Below the pieces are notes generated by a model, which was given only the letters and a program-made list of their open reading frames with translations, was not told the DNA's origin and made no database searches. Source: Erysipelatoclostridium sp. AM42-17 (lineage in GTDB: Bacteria > Bacillota_I > Bacilli_A > Erysipelotrichales > Coprobacillaceae). Taken from it: a stretch of DNA of 64,000 bases. Each line of letters starts with the position of its first letter. The stretch's first letter is position 1. Positions 8,306-16,967 of this stretch are shown here, one piece after another. The stretch lies in assembly GCF_003480255.1 (NCBI RefSeq), contig NZ_QUIN01000004.1, forward strand, positions 1-64,000, given 5' to 3'. A program made the translations under genes and the position numbers.

Positions 8306-8998
8306 ATGCAAAAAATTATTTATGAAAAGTGGATTGATTTATCACATCGATTAAAAGAATTAAAGAGTTTAACAGTAGATGAATCTATTAATTATAAAAT
8401 AGAAAATGCTGGAGTACGTGCTTTAGGACAACTCATGATTAAAGGTGATTATTTAAGTGATCAGGAAAAAACTTTTGTTGAAAGTGTAGAATTAGATATT
8501 ATGGCTCCTTATGATAAGATCATTGATCAACAAGACTTTCAACTAAAAGTAGAAGATTTTCAGTATACCATTGATAAGGGAAATATATTGGTCAAAATTG
8601 AAGTAGGTGTCCATGGTGTTAAACAAGGGGAAGATCGTTACATTGTTGATCAAAATCAAGAAACATTAGATGAAATCGAAGCATTATCAAGATCGATTAA
8701 AGAACAAGAAACAAAAGAGGTGTTACCTCAAGAGGCGGAATCTGTAGAAGATATCAAAAAAGAAGATGAACCCGTTCAAACAACTTATGAAACTAAAAAA
8801 AGAGATGAAAAAAAAGAAAATCATGAAGATATGGGGATTTATTATTTATATGTAGCAAGAGATAATGATAGCTATAGTCAAATTGCAACAAAATATCAAG
8901 TAGATGAAGAAATGATTAGAACTTACAATCAAGGAGTGTTACCTGAACCTGGGCAGGTTATCATCGTACCTTATGTTATTACAAAAGACCATTCATGA
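8306..8998 (+). CDS. SpoVID-like protein with C-terminal LysM domain
   Basis: A 230-residue protein. An N-terminal beta-rich segment lies at about 1-115, an acidic low-complexity linker at about 125-180, and a single LysM domain at the C terminus (YYLYVARDNDSYSQIATKY to PGQVIIVPYV). In B. subtilis spoVID encodes the coat morphogenetic protein that encases the forespore, and it sits just before ysxE and valS, exactly as here. The gene is much shorter than B. subtilis spoVID (about 575 residues) because the linker is reduced. AGGAGGG precedes the ATG, and a sigma-E-like promoter lies directly upstream. Function is inferred from synteny and architecture. Confidence 0.7.
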   Translation: MQKIIYEKWIDLSHRLKELKSLTVDESINYKIENAGVRALGQLMIKGDYLSDQEKTFVESVELDIMAPYDKIIDQQDFQLKVEDFQYTIDKGNILVKIEVGVHGVKQGEDRYIVDQNQETLDEIEALSRSIKEQETKEVLPQEAESVEDIKKEDEPVQTTYETKKRDEKKENHEDMGIYYLYVARDNDSYSQIATKYQVDEEMIRTYNQGVLPEPGQVIIVPYVITKDHS

Positions 8999-9899
8999 TT
9001 ATTATTCTATTCATGTTATTGGTTTTATCAAAATTAATGATGGCGTATTAAAATTAAAAACGGACCAGGGAAAGTATTATTTAAAATTTGTTGATAATCA
9101 AAATTTGGAAAAACATTATCATTCATTGTGTGCGTTACGTTTGCCACAGTTTGTAAGTGTTATCATCAATCATCAACATCATTATTTAACAGTTTACAAA
9201 GAACGCTATTTTTATGTAATGAAAGCTTTGGAAGAAGATAGTGGGATTGTTGATGATATGAAATTAAAGTTTTATTTTGAATGTCTTGCCCACCTACATC
9301 AACATTCTTTTTTTTATCATCAAGTATCTGATTGTTTTTTTAAAGAGCAATATCAACATTTAAAGCAGACCATCCAAGAAAGAATGATTTATTATCAAGA
9401 CTTAATGAAGCGGTTTGAAACATTAAAGTTTCGTTCTCCTTCAGGATGGATGCTTGTATTGAATTATTATCGGATTGATGAAACATTAAAAAATGCTTGT
9501 TTTTATCTCGATCAATACTGTAAACTAATCGAAAATAAAAAAGAAATAAGACTTGCTTTGACTTATAATCATTTTGATTTTGATCATGTTTATTTTAAAG
9601 AAAGAAAGCTTATCTCAATAGATCATTTAAAAATTGATTTTTGTGTTTATGATTTGTATCACTTATATCAAAATCATCCTCAATTATTATATTATCAAGA
9701 TTGCCTTTGTGATCATTATTTAAAACATGTTGAGTTATGTGACAGTGAAATAAGACTGCTTCAATGTTTATTATCTATTGTTCCAATAGTGGTATTAAGT
9801 CAAGATGAGGTTTATAATGTTATTCAAATGTCTTACTTCTTAGATTATTTAAATGCTGTTAAAGAAATAAATAAAAAGATTAGAATTGACGATAAGTAA
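8973..9899 (+). CDS. YsxE-like spore coat protein of the CotS kinase-fold family
   Basis: A 308-residue cytosolic protein with the layout of the CotS/YutH/YsxE family: an N-lobe-like beta region (GVLKLKTDQGKYYLKFV), then a helical C-lobe with a catalytic-loop remnant (TYNHFDFDHVYF) and an ISIDHLKIDF segment in the place of DFG. Key kinase residues look degenerate, as is usual in this coat-protein family. It overlaps the SpoVID-like gene by 26 bases and precedes the valS unit, matching the spoVID-ysxE-valS order of B. subtilis. It probably acts in coat assembly in the mother cell. Confidence 0.65.
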   Translation: MLLQKTIHDYYSIHVIGFIKINDGVLKLKTDQGKYYLKFVDNQNLEKHYHSLCALRLPQFVSVIINHQHHYLTVYKERYFYVMKALEEDSGIVDDMKLKFYFECLAHLHQHSFFYHQVSDCFFKEQYQHLKQTIQERMIYYQDLMKRFETLKFRSPSGWMLVLNYYRIDETLKNACFYLDQYCKLIENKKEIRLALTYNHFDFDHVYFKERKLISIDHLKIDFCVYDLYHLYQNHPQLLYYQDCLCDHYLKHVELCDSEIRLLQCLLSIVPIVVLSQDEVYNVIQMSYFLDYLNAVKEINKKIRIDDK

Positions 9900-9914
9900 G
9901 CAATTTGGTAAAAT
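9886..9914 (+). promoter_or_regulatory. sigma-A promoter of the valS T-box transcript
   Basis: TTGACG (9886-9891), a 17-base spacer and TAAAAT (9909-9914). The predicted transcript begins near 9921, directly before the T-box leader. The -35 lies within the end of the preceding gene. Confidence 0.7.
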
Positions 9915-9924
9915 GATACATGCA

Positions 9925-10127
9925 ATGACGAGGAGGAGTAATTTCTTATAAGTCTAATAGAGACCCTTGATGGTGGAAATAGGGAGATGGCAGAAATGAA
10001 GGTAGCCTTTGAGCATGTTAGATGAACGATAGTAGTTTAACACGTATAACTGCGTTAAAGTTTTGAGGGCATACGTATGTATGAACTAAGGTGGTATCGC
10101 GATAAGTCGTCCTTAGATGGACGGCTT
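9925..10127 (+). promoter_or_regulatory. T-box leader (tRNA-Val sensing) of the valS operon
   Basis: A complete T-box architecture. Stem I opens GACGAGGAGGAGTAA, with the distal TGGTGGAAAT loop. A likely specifier GTA is at about 10002-10004. Stem II (TTTAAC with GCGTTAAA) and the conserved core AAGGTGGTATCGCG (10088-10101) follow. Next is a terminator GTCGTCC/GGACGGC with T6. Uncharged tRNA-Val should stabilise the antiterminator and allow transcription of the downstream genes. The specifier assignment is from alignment by eye. Confidence 0.88.
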
Positions 10128-10145
10128 TTTTATTAGGAGGAAATT

Positions 10146-10826
10146 ATGGAATTCGCAAAAAGTTTAATTTGGTTTTTATTTGTTGGGGCATGTGTGGTTT
10201 TAGCTTATTTTTTCTTAAAAAGATTTAGAGAATTAAAGAAAAAACAAATTGCTCAACAAGCACTTTATGATGAAAAGAAAGAAAAATATAGTCATATTAC
10301 AAGCGAAATGTTTGATGATATCCCATTGGATGAATTAACTCATGCTGTTATTTTTCAAATTATGGCTAAAGAAGATGAATATTATGATCAAGAAGAATTA
10401 GTAGGTCAATTTGTTGATAATTTAACACACGGAGAAAAATTGATTTATACGATTTATCAAGTAGAAAATTCACTTCAAGGAGGTAAAGGTTCTATTCACT
10501 CATTCTTTATTACAGAACCTTATTGCCAATGTCGTCCTTACTATAAAGAAGCTTATGAAACAATTCATTGTCATGAAATATCTACTTTATTACAAGCAGC
10601 AGAACATTTAGCTATTTTAATTGAAAATGATCAAGAAGATCAAATTGATGAAGATAGTGATTATGCAACTTATAATTTTTCTGACTTTACTAATGAACTT
10701 ATCGCTATGATTCGTTCTGGGGGAGTTATGGAAAAATGTAACCAATACATCAAAGAACATAAAGATGATTTTATTAATTTGAATCAAGAGGGAGAAGAAA
10801 AAGATGAAGAAAGAATTAGCGAGTAA
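10146..10826 (+). CDS. membrane-anchored protein of unknown function, co-regulated with valS
   Basis: A 226-residue protein with one N-terminal membrane helix (about residues 6-25), a basic stop-transfer stretch (KRFRELKKK) and an acidic cytoplasmic domain. The domain contains [21 protein letters not shown] and CQCRP. I do not recognise the fold. AGGAGGAAATT precedes the ATG. It lies between the T-box and valS and overlaps valS by 23 bases, so it should be induced when valine tRNA is uncharged. A gene in this place is unusual. A role near translation is only suggested by position. Confidence 0.75.
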   Translation: MEFAKSLIWFLFVGACVVLAYFFLKRFRELKKKQIAQQALYDEKKEKYSHITSEMFDDIPLDELTHAVIFQIMAKEDEYYDQEELVGQFVDNLTHGEKLIYTIYQVENSLQGGKGSIHSFFITEPYCQCRPYYKEAYETIHCHEISTLLQAAEHLAILIENDQEDQIDEDSDYATYNFSDFTNELIAMIRSGGVMEKCNQYIKEHKDDFINLNQEGEEKDEERISE

Positions 10827-13425
10827 ATATGATCATCAAAGTGTAGAAAAAGGAAAATATGCACATTGGATCGAAAAAAAATATTTTGAAGCAGGAGATA
10901 TGTCTAAAAAACCATATGCTATTGTTATTCCACCACCTAATGTTACTGGGAAACTTCATTTAGGCCATGCTTGGGATACAACTTTACAAGATATGATTAT
11001 TAGATATAAAAGAATGCAAGGCTACGATGCTTTATGGTTACCGGGAATGGACCATGCAGGAATTGCAACTCAAGCAAAAGTAGAAGCAAGAATGCGTGAA
11101 GAAGGTATTTCTCGTTATGATATTGGACGTGAAAAATTTTTAGAGAAAGCATGGTCTTGGAAAGAAGAATATGCTTCAATTATTCGTGCGCAATGGGAAA
11201 AACTAGGTTTATCGTTAGATTATTCTAAAGAAAGATTTACTTTGGATGAAGGATTAAGTGAAGCTGTTAAAGAAGTCTTTGTACGTCTTTATGAAAAGGG
11301 ATATATTTATCAAGGGAAACGTATTATTAACTGGGATCCAGTTCAACGTACGGCTTTAAGTAATATTGAAGTTATTCATAAAGAAATTGAAGGTGCGATG
11401 TATTACTTTAAATATAAATTAGAAGATAGTGATCGTGAGTTAGTCATTGCAACAACAAGACCAGAAACAATGTTTGCCGATCAAGCTATTTTCGTTCATC
11501 CTGATGATGAACGTTATCAAGATATTATTGGTAAAAAAGCAATTAACCCAGCTAATGGAGAAGCTTTACCAATTATGGCTGATAGTTATATTGATCGTGA
11601 ATTTGGTACAGCAGTCATGAAATGTACACCTGCACATGATCCTAATGACTTTGCGTTAGCAAAAAAGCATCATTTAGATATGCCTATTTGTATGAATGAT
11701 GATGGAACAATGAATGAAATGTGTGGTAAATACCAAGGAATGGATCGTTTTGAATGTCGTAAAGCGTTAGTAGCAGACTTTGAAAAACAAGGTGTTGTTG
11801 ATCATATTGAAAAAATTACTCACCAAGTTGGACACTCAGAACGTTCTGGGGCTATTGTTGAACCTTATTTATCAAAACAATGGTTTGTTAAGATGGAACC
11901 ACTAGCAAAAGCTGCTTTAGAAAATCAAAAGAAAGATTCTAAAGTTAACTTCGTACCACCTCGTTATGAAAAAACTTTTAATCAATGGATGGAAAATATT
12001 GAAGATTGGTGTATTTCCCGTCAATTATGGTGGGGACATCAAGTACCGGCTTGGTATCATAATGAAACAGGTGAAGTTTATGTAGGAAAAGTTCCTCCTC
12101 AAGATGCTGAAAACTGGCATCAAGATGAAGATGTACTAGATACTTGGTTTTCAAGTGCTTTATGGCCATTTAGTACAATGGGATGGCCTAACACAGAAGA
12201 TCCATTATTTAAAAGATATTTCCCTACAAATACATTAGTAACAGGTTATGATATTATCTTCTTCTGGGTAAGTCGTATGATTTTCCAATCATTAGAGTTT
12301 ACAGGACAAAGACCATTTGAACATGTTTTAATCCATGGTTTAATTCGTGATGAACAAGGACGTAAAATGTCAAAATCACTAGGTAACGGTGTTGATCCAA
12401 TGGATGTTATTGATCAATATGGGGCTGATACATTAAGATTCTTCTTAACTACGAATTCAGCACCTGGTATGGATTTACGTTATATTCCAGAAAAATTAGA
12501 AGCATCATGGAATTTCATTAATAAGATTTGGAATTCAGCAAGATTTGTTTTAATGAATACTGATGAAAATCTTGAATATAAAGATTTAAAATTTGATCAT
12601 TTAAACTTATGCGATAAATGGATTTTAAATCGTTTAAATGAAGTGATTCGTGAAGTTGATGCAAACATGGATAAATTTGAGTTTGTTAATGTAGGTAGTG
12701 AACTTTATAAATTTATTTGGGATGATTTCTGTTCATGGTATATTGAACTTACAAAAGTTCATTTAAATAGTGATGATGAAACTGTAAAACAAGCAAGTGT
12801 TCATACTCTTGTTTATGTACTTAATGCAATTGTCAGAATGTTACATCCATTTATGCCTTTTGTCACTGAAGAAATTTATCAGGCTATTCCTCATTTAGAA
12901 GAATCTATCTGTATTTCAAAATATCCTCAAGCTAATCCTGAATTTGATGATGATCAAATTAATGATCAATTTACTTATTTAATGGATATTGTTAAAGGAA
13001 TTCGTGAAATTAGAGCACATTATACAATTAAAAACGCTATTGAAGTAGCTTACTCAATTGAAACAAAAGACAATAATTTAGAATCATTATTAGATCAATG
13101 TGTTCCTTATATTCAAAAATTATGTCATGCATCTTGTGCGGGTTATAATATTGAAACAAGTGATGATGTCGCAACAGCAACAATTCAAGGAGGAAGTAAC
13201 CTTGTTGTAGAATTAGGTGCATATGTTGATAAAGAAGCTGAAAAAGAAAAATTAATGAGTGAATTGAAACATTTAGAAGGCGAAATAAAACGTTGTACTA
13301 ATATGTTAAATAATGAAAAATTTGTTTCTAAAGCGCCTCAAGAAAAGGTAGATTTAGAAAGAAAGAAATTAGCTGATTATACTTCTAAATATGAAGCAGT
13401 TAAAGAAAAAATTTCAAAGAATTAA
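10804..13425 (+). CDS. valS: valyl-tRNA synthetase
   Basis: An 873-residue class I synthetase that attaches valine to tRNA-Val. It has the HIGH motif in [13 protein letters not shown] (about 43-55), the CP1 editing domain around 190-340 and the KMSKS motif [11 protein letters not shown] near 520. It also has the anticodon-binding domain and the ValRS-specific C-terminal coiled coil ([16 protein letters not shown]). Translation probably couples to the preceding gene. Regulation is through the T-box leader 0.7 kb upstream, and a strong terminator follows. Confidence 0.98.
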   Translation: MKKELASKYDHQSVEKGKYAHWIEKKYFEAGDMSKKPYAIVIPPPNVTGKLHLGHAWDTTLQDMIIRYKRMQGYDALWLPGMDHAGIATQAKVEARMREEGISRYDIGREKFLEKAWSWKEEYASIIRAQWEKLGLSLDYSKERFTLDEGLSEAVKEVFVRLYEKGYIYQGKRIINWDPVQRTALSNIEVIHKEIEGAMYYFKYKLEDSDRELVIATTRPETMFADQAIFVHPDDERYQDIIGKKAINPANGEALPIMADSYIDREFGTAVMKCTPAHDPNDFALAKKHHLDMPICMNDDGTMNEMCGKYQGMDRFECRKALVADFEKQGVVDHIEKITHQVGHSERSGAIVEPYLSKQWFVKMEPLAKAALENQKKDSKVNFVPPRYEKTFNQWMENIEDWCISRQLWWGHQVPAWYHNETGEVYVGKVPPQDAENWHQDEDVLDTWFSSALWPFSTMGWPNTEDPLFKRYFPTNTLVTGYDIIFFWVSRMIFQSLEFTGQRPFEHVLIHGLIRDEQGRKMSKSLGNGVDPMDVIDQYGADTLRFFLTTNSAPGMDLRYIPEKLEASWNFINKIWNSARFVLMNTDENLEYKDLKFDHLNLCDKWILNRLNEVIREVDANMDKFEFVNVGSELYKFIWDDFCSWYIELTKVHLNSDDETVKQASVHTLVYVLNAIVRMLHPFMPFVTEEIYQAIPHLEESICISKYPQANPEFDDDQINDQFTYLMDIVKGIREIRAHYTIKNAIEVAYSIETKDNNLESLLDQCVPYIQKLCHASCAGYNIETSDDVATATIQGGSNLVVELGAYVDKEAEKEKLMSELKHLEGEIKRCTNMLNNEKFVSKAPQEKVDLERKKLADYTSKYEAVKEKISKN

Positions 13426-13435
13426 AGATAAGAAG

Positions 13436-13468
13436 TATTCCTATCCTTGCTGATAGGAATATTTTTTT
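13436..13468 (+). terminator. Rho-independent terminator after valS
   Basis: TATTCCTATC (13436-13445) pairs with GATAGGAATA (13452-13461) around a 6-base loop; T7 follows. Confidence 0.88.
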
Positions 13469-13569
13469 ATTTATTTTTAATTTTTAGAAGAAATTTAACT
13501 CATAATTTTATATATAAATAGTGAGAATGATAGTGGTTGGTCTGGTTCTTAAAAGAAAGGAGCTTAATG

Positions 13570-13728
13570 ATGAATGAACTAACAGTGAATGAACAAATGG
13601 AATTAACTGGTGGAGCAGTAGGGACATGGATTGTATGTGTTGTTATGGGTGCTGCGGTCTATAAGATACTCTTTTCTAAAGGGGGAAGAGTTTCTATTCC
13701 AAGATTGATTTCTATTGAGTGGCGCTAA
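13570..13728 (+). CDS. double-glycine leader peptide, bacteriocin- or pheromone-like (first of two)
   Basis: A 52-residue peptide. The N-terminal MNELTVNEQMELTGG fits a double-glycine leader: conserved L, E and M/L spacing before GG, about 15 residues. The predicted 37-residue core begins AVGTWIVCVVMGAAVY and ends basic (SIPRLISIEWR). The core has a Gly/Ala-rich hydrophobic helix with GxxxA-like spacing (VVMGAAV). AAAGGAG at 13556-13562 points to the ATG at 13570; an adjacent ATG (13567) is possible. No C39 peptidase-type exporter or immunity gene is visible in the window. Confidence 0.7.
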   Translation: MNELTVNEQMELTGGAVGTWIVCVVMGAAVYKILFSKGGRVSIPRLISIEWR

Positions 13729-13729
13729 A

Positions 13730-13867
13730 ATGAAAGAATTATCAACAAATGAACTTTATGAAATACAAGGTGGAAGTCTTTTTATCATCCCAATTTGTTG
13801 TATTTCATGGAATGTAATTTATCAAGTTTTCAAGTTATATCCCTCTGTTTTAAGAAAATATCGATGA
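13730..13867 (+). CDS. double-glycine leader peptide (second of two)
   Basis: A 45-residue peptide one base after the stop of the previous gene. The leader MKELSTNELYEIQGG has the same length and pattern as the first. The predicted 30-residue core starts SLFIIPICCISW, contains adjacent cysteines and ends in basic YPSVLRKYR. It has no good ribosome binding site of its own, so translational coupling is likely. Two unlike cores behind matching leaders are typical of two-peptide bacteriocins. Function remains inferred. Confidence 0.68.
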   Translation: MKELSTNELYEIQGGSLFIIPICCISWNVIYQVFKLYPSVLRKYR

Positions 13868-13892
13868 AAGGCTTTATGCCTTTCATATTTTT
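13864..13892 (+). terminator. terminator after the leader-peptide pair
   Basis: ATGAAAGGC (13864-13872) pairs with GCCTTTCAT (13878-13886) around TTTAT and is followed by ATTTTTAT. It bounds a two-gene transcription unit together with the valS terminator. Confidence 0.75.
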
Positions 13893-13926
13893 ATCTTAAG
13901 TGCATATGTTTTATGGGGTGAAAAAG

Positions 13927-14310
13927 ATGAATCGCAAAGCAATTGTATTATTTACGATAATGATGATGGTGATGAACAGCATCGTATTTATTTATGGAGA
14001 TCGTTTATTAAAGGTAGAAATGTCAGTGTATGTACTACAACTTGGAAGATATCAAAAAAAGCAAAATAGTGATCAAATGATAAAACAATTAAAAGAAAAA
14101 GGGTATACAGGTTATACATACAAGGACAAGCAGTATGTTGTTATAGAAGGTGTTTATTTAAGTAATAAAGAAGCTAATCAAAAGGCAAAACAAATTAGCC
14201 AAAAAGGTATAACTTGTGTTGTAAAGGAACATTTGGTTAATGAGAGATGGAAAAATGAGATTGAAAATAAAAAATATGAACATGTATATAAGGAGTTAAA
14301 GAAATGTTAA
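13927..14310 (+). CDS. SPOR-domain membrane protein, SpoIIB-like
   Basis: A 127-residue protein with one N-terminal membrane helix (about 5-24), followed by a SPOR-type fold: VEMSVYVLQLGRYQKKQNSD, then GYTGYTYKDKQYVVIEGVYL and a second helix with AKQISQKG. SPOR domains bind denuded glycan strands at septa. In B. subtilis spoIIB, a SPOR-family septal sporulation protein, lies in this same interval between valS and ysxA (radC). The protein is far shorter than SpoIIB. GGGGTGA supports the ATG at 13927 rather than the GTG at 13900. Confidence 0.6.
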   Translation: MNRKAIVLFTIMMMVMNSIVFIYGDRLLKVEMSVYVLQLGRYQKKQNSDQMIKQLKEKGYTGYTYKDKQYVVIEGVYLSNKEANQKAKQISQKGITCVVKEHLVNERWKNEIENKKYEHVYKELKKC

Positions 14311-14978
14311 ATTATCCTATAAATGAAAGACCAAGAGAAAAGGCTATTAAAAATGGAATTAATTCATTATCTAATCAAGAATTATTAGCTTTGGTTTTAA
14401 GAACAGGGAATAAACAGATGTCAGTGTTAGAGTTATCACAACATTTATTAAATGAAATAGGTGGTTTCAATCAACTAAAAACGATTGATTATTATCAGCT
14501 CATTAAGATAAATGGAATTAAAAGTGCTAAAGCCATAGAAATACTAGCAAGTGTTGAGATTGCTAAAAGACTCTCATCATTTAAAGAAACAAGACAATAT
14601 ATTAAAGAACCGATGGATGGCTATTGTGTAGTTAAAGATCAATTGTTATTTGAAAAACAAGAAAAAGTGATTTTATTATGTATGAATCATCGTTTGGAAT
14701 TGATTAAAGAAAAATTACTGTTTATAGGAAGTGATCAAGCATCTTTGCTTACGGGCAAAGAAGTTTTTAAAGAAGCTTTACTTTGTGGAGCAAGTCAAAT
14801 CATGCTTATTCATAATCATCCAAGTGGTCATCCGGAGCCATCTATTCAAGATCAACAAATGACCAAACATTTGATGAATATGGCTAAAAAACTAGAAATA
14901 GAAATGGTGGATCATTTAATTATTGGTGATCATTGTTTTTACAGTTTTGCAAGTGATAGAATATACCATTTAAACTAG
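14304..14978 (+). CDS. radC: RadC family protein (JAB/MPN domain)
   Basis: A 224-residue member of the RadC/UPF0758 family. A helix-hairpin-helix-like N-terminal half (INSLSNQELLALVLRTG) is followed by a JAB1/MPN metalloprotease-like domain. The zinc motif is H-x-H...D, in LIHNHPSGHPEPSIQD (about 167-182). The family's old DNA-repair role is not supported in other species, so the molecular function is open. It overlaps the preceding gene by 7 bases and has AAGGAG before its start. It corresponds to B. subtilis ysxA. Confidence 0.92.
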   Translation: MLNYPINERPREKAIKNGINSLSNQELLALVLRTGNKQMSVLELSQHLLNEIGGFNQLKTIDYYQLIKINGIKSAKAIEILASVEIAKRLSSFKETRQYIKEPMDGYCVVKDQLLFEKQEKVILLCMNHRLELIKEKLLFIGSDQASLLTGKEVFKEALLCGASQIMLIHNHPSGHPEPSIQDQQMTKHLMNMAKKLEIEMVDHLIIGDHCFYSFASDRIYHLN

Positions 14979-14979
14979 A

Positions 14980-15008
14980 TTGATTTTTTTACTTCTAGGC
15001 TTTATAAT
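14980..15008 (+). promoter_or_regulatory. sigma-A promoter for mreC operon
   Basis: TTGATT (14980-14985), a 17-base spacer and TATAAT (15003-15008). The -10 covers the upstream in-frame ATG at 15007, so that ATG cannot be the start of a transcript from this promoter. Confidence 0.7.
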
Positions 15009-15030
15009 GATTAAGACTAGGGGTGATATT

Positions 15031-15885
15031 TTGAATAATCGTAGAAAAAAAAGAAATAAAAGAATTCTTATATCATGTATTGTCGCAGTCTTTGTGTTTT
15101 CATTTTTTTCTTTGTTTATTAGTCGTAATCAAACTAAGATAGAAAAAATGTTTAGTAATTCGATTGCTGTTGTTGAATATTATTTAATAAAGAAACCAAT
15201 ATCCTTTGTTGGTGATTTATTTTCAGAATATAATGCTTTAAAAGATGTTTACCAAGAAAACAAAATTTTAAAAGAAAAATTAAATTCTTATGCAAGTGTG
15301 GAAGCAAACACCGATGTGCTTTCTAGCGAAATAAAAAAATTAAAAGATTTAACAAAAATCAATTATTTACCAAGTGAGTATAAGACGAAAACAGCAGGCG
15401 TTGTGACTCGTGATGCGAGTAATTGGAATAATGAAATATTGCTTGATGTGGGTAGTATGGGTAATGTGGAAGAAGGAATGGTTGTTTGTGATTCTCAAGG
15501 AATGATTGGTACAATTAGTTCTGTAACTGAAATTTCGGCTACAGTTTCCTTGCTTACAACTCAAAATCCAACAAAACAAGTTCCAGTTATGATTTTAAAT
15601 GGCAATGATACATTATATGGTTTAATGGATGGCTATGATGTTAATCGTGGTTATTTATCGATTACTTTATTAAGCGATGTGGAAAAATTGGAAAAGAATG
15701 CTAAAGTTTACACCTCAGGGTTAGGTGGCGATGGCATGAGTCCTAAGGGTATTTATATTGGTACAAGTAAAAAACTAAGTGTTAAATCTGATGGAACAAC
15801 GACAAAATTGTATGTAAAACCAGCGGCTAATTTTAATGATTTATCATATGTGGCAGTGGTAAAGAAGGTAAATAGTCATGAATAA
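15031..15885 (+). CDS. mreC: rod shape-determining protein MreC
   Basis: A 284-residue bitopic protein: basic N terminus (NNRRKKRNKR), membrane helix (about 11-30), a coiled coil around YNALKDVYQENKILKEKL, and the MreC beta domain with WNNEILLDVGSMGNVEEGM. It organises peptidoglycan synthesis along the cell wall with MreD and RodA/PBP2. I choose the TTG at 15031: AGGGGTGAT precedes it at proper spacing, and the predicted promoter overlaps the alternative ATG at 15007. mreB, normally just upstream, is absent from this locus. Confidence 0.9.
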   Translation: MNNRRKKRNKRILISCIVAVFVFSFFSLFISRNQTKIEKMFSNSIAVVEYYLIKKPISFVGDLFSEYNALKDVYQENKILKEKLNSYASVEANTDVLSSEIKKLKDLTKINYLPSEYKTKTAGVVTRDASNWNNEILLDVGSMGNVEEGMVVCDSQGMIGTISSVTEISATVSLLTTQNPTKQVPVMILNGNDTLYGLMDGYDVNRGYLSITLLSDVEKLEKNAKVYTSGLGGDGMSPKGIYIGTSKKLSVKSDGTTTKLYVKPAANFNDLSYVAVVKKVNSHE

Positions 15886-16411
15886 ACGCCTGGTGAGATA
15901 TTTATTAATTATCTTGGTTTGTTTTATTTGTGATGACCTTTTGAAATACTATTTACCACAATCGTTTTTAAATAAAGGAATTACTATTATTCCTTATTTA
16001 GGATTAATTATGTTCACTTTGTTAAATAATACAATAGATGAAGATATGCGCTATCCTTTTGCTTTGATATGTGGTGGATTTTATAGTTTGATTTATGGTA
16101 ACTCATTATTAATGTATATGTTATTATTTGTTGTTTTTGCCTTTGTTGGGCGACTTTATACAAAGAAATCAAAATTTACATATTTTGAAGCTTTATTATT
16201 TGTTGTTTTGACAATTTTCACCCAAGAAGTAGTGATATATTGGTTAATGTGGATGACAAAAGTAACAAAATTATTTATTGTTACTTATATGCTTAACCGA
16301 TTATTACCAACGGTAATCTTTAATATTGTCGGTTATAATTTAGTTTATTACATCCATGACAAATTAAAGATAGAGGGTGATAATAATGTATATTTTGGTA
16401 AAAGGTCTTAA
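15878..16411 (+). CDS. mreD: rod shape-determining protein MreD
   Basis: A 177-residue integral membrane protein with about five hydrophobic helices and the MreD pattern (NNTIDEDMRYPFALICGGFYSLIYG). It is the membrane partner of MreC in the elongation complex. Its start overlaps mreC by 8 bases, so translation is coupled. The sequence is poorly conserved in this family, and identification leans partly on its place between mreC and minC. Confidence 0.82.
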   Translation: MNKRLVRYLLIILVCFICDDLLKYYLPQSFLNKGITIIPYLGLIMFTLLNNTIDEDMRYPFALICGGFYSLIYGNSLLMYMLLFVVFAFVGRLYTKKSKFTYFEALLFVVLTIFTQEVVIYWLMWMTKVTKLFIVTYMLNRLLPTVIFNIVGYNLVYYIHDKLKIEGDNNVYFGKRS

Positions 16412-16967
16412 TGGTCGTTTGGTTTTTATGATGGATGACGAAGTTGATTTTCATATTTTGATGAAGGAATTAAAAAGTCTTTTGAAAGAATCTTTATTTG
16501 TTAGTAAAGATTATTTTCCAAAGGCTTTTTTTGATTTTAAAAGTCGAATTTTGAATGAAAGTCAAATGAAAACTTTTTTACATATCATTTTAGAAAGTCA
16601 GGCTGTTATTTTTGATGGTATAGCTATAGAAAAAGCAAAACCAGTTCAACATATGAAGTTGATTGATCGAACAATTCACGCTGGTGAAATCATTACAGTG
16701 TATGAAGATACTTTAATTACAGGACAAATTAATCCAGGGGCAATCGTTTATTTTAAATCTAGACTTTATGTTTTAAAAGGAATTATGGGAACGGTTGAAG
16801 GGATAAATGAAAATGCAATTGTATCAAGTAGCTGTTATAAAAATGCAAATATAAGATATTTTGGGAATGTACGACAAGATTTTACAAGTTTAGAAATGAC
16901 GCTGTTTTATTATAAGGATAAGCAAATATACTTGAACAAGGGGGATGAATTGATATGTCAAGAATAA
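16386..16967 (+). CDS. minC: septum site-determining protein MinC
   Basis: A 193-residue protein. A divergent N-terminal domain occupies about 1-90. The C-terminal beta-helix domain has the typical repeated hydrophobic/glycine pattern (IHAGEIITVYEDTLITGQINPGA, then GTVEGINENAIVSS). It inhibits FtsZ polymerisation and is recruited by MinD. GAGGGTGAT before ATG 16386 sets the start; an upstream in-frame codon at 16377 is unlikely. It overlaps mreD by 26 bases and minD by 13. Confidence 0.88.
   Translation: MYILVKGLNGRLVFMMDDEVDFHILMKELKSLLKESLFVSKDYFPKAFFDFKSRILNESQMKTFLHIILESQAVIFDGIAIEKAKPVQHMKLIDRTIHAGEIITVYEDTLITGQINPGAIVYFKSRLYVLKGIMGTVEGINENAIVSSSCYKNANIRYFGNVRQDFTSLEMTLFYYKDKQIYLNKGDELICQE

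Noticed and set aside
13537..13569. TTG-initiated extension of the first double-glycine peptide
   Set aside because: It would include the ribosome binding site itself; the ATG at 13570 gives a standard leader length.
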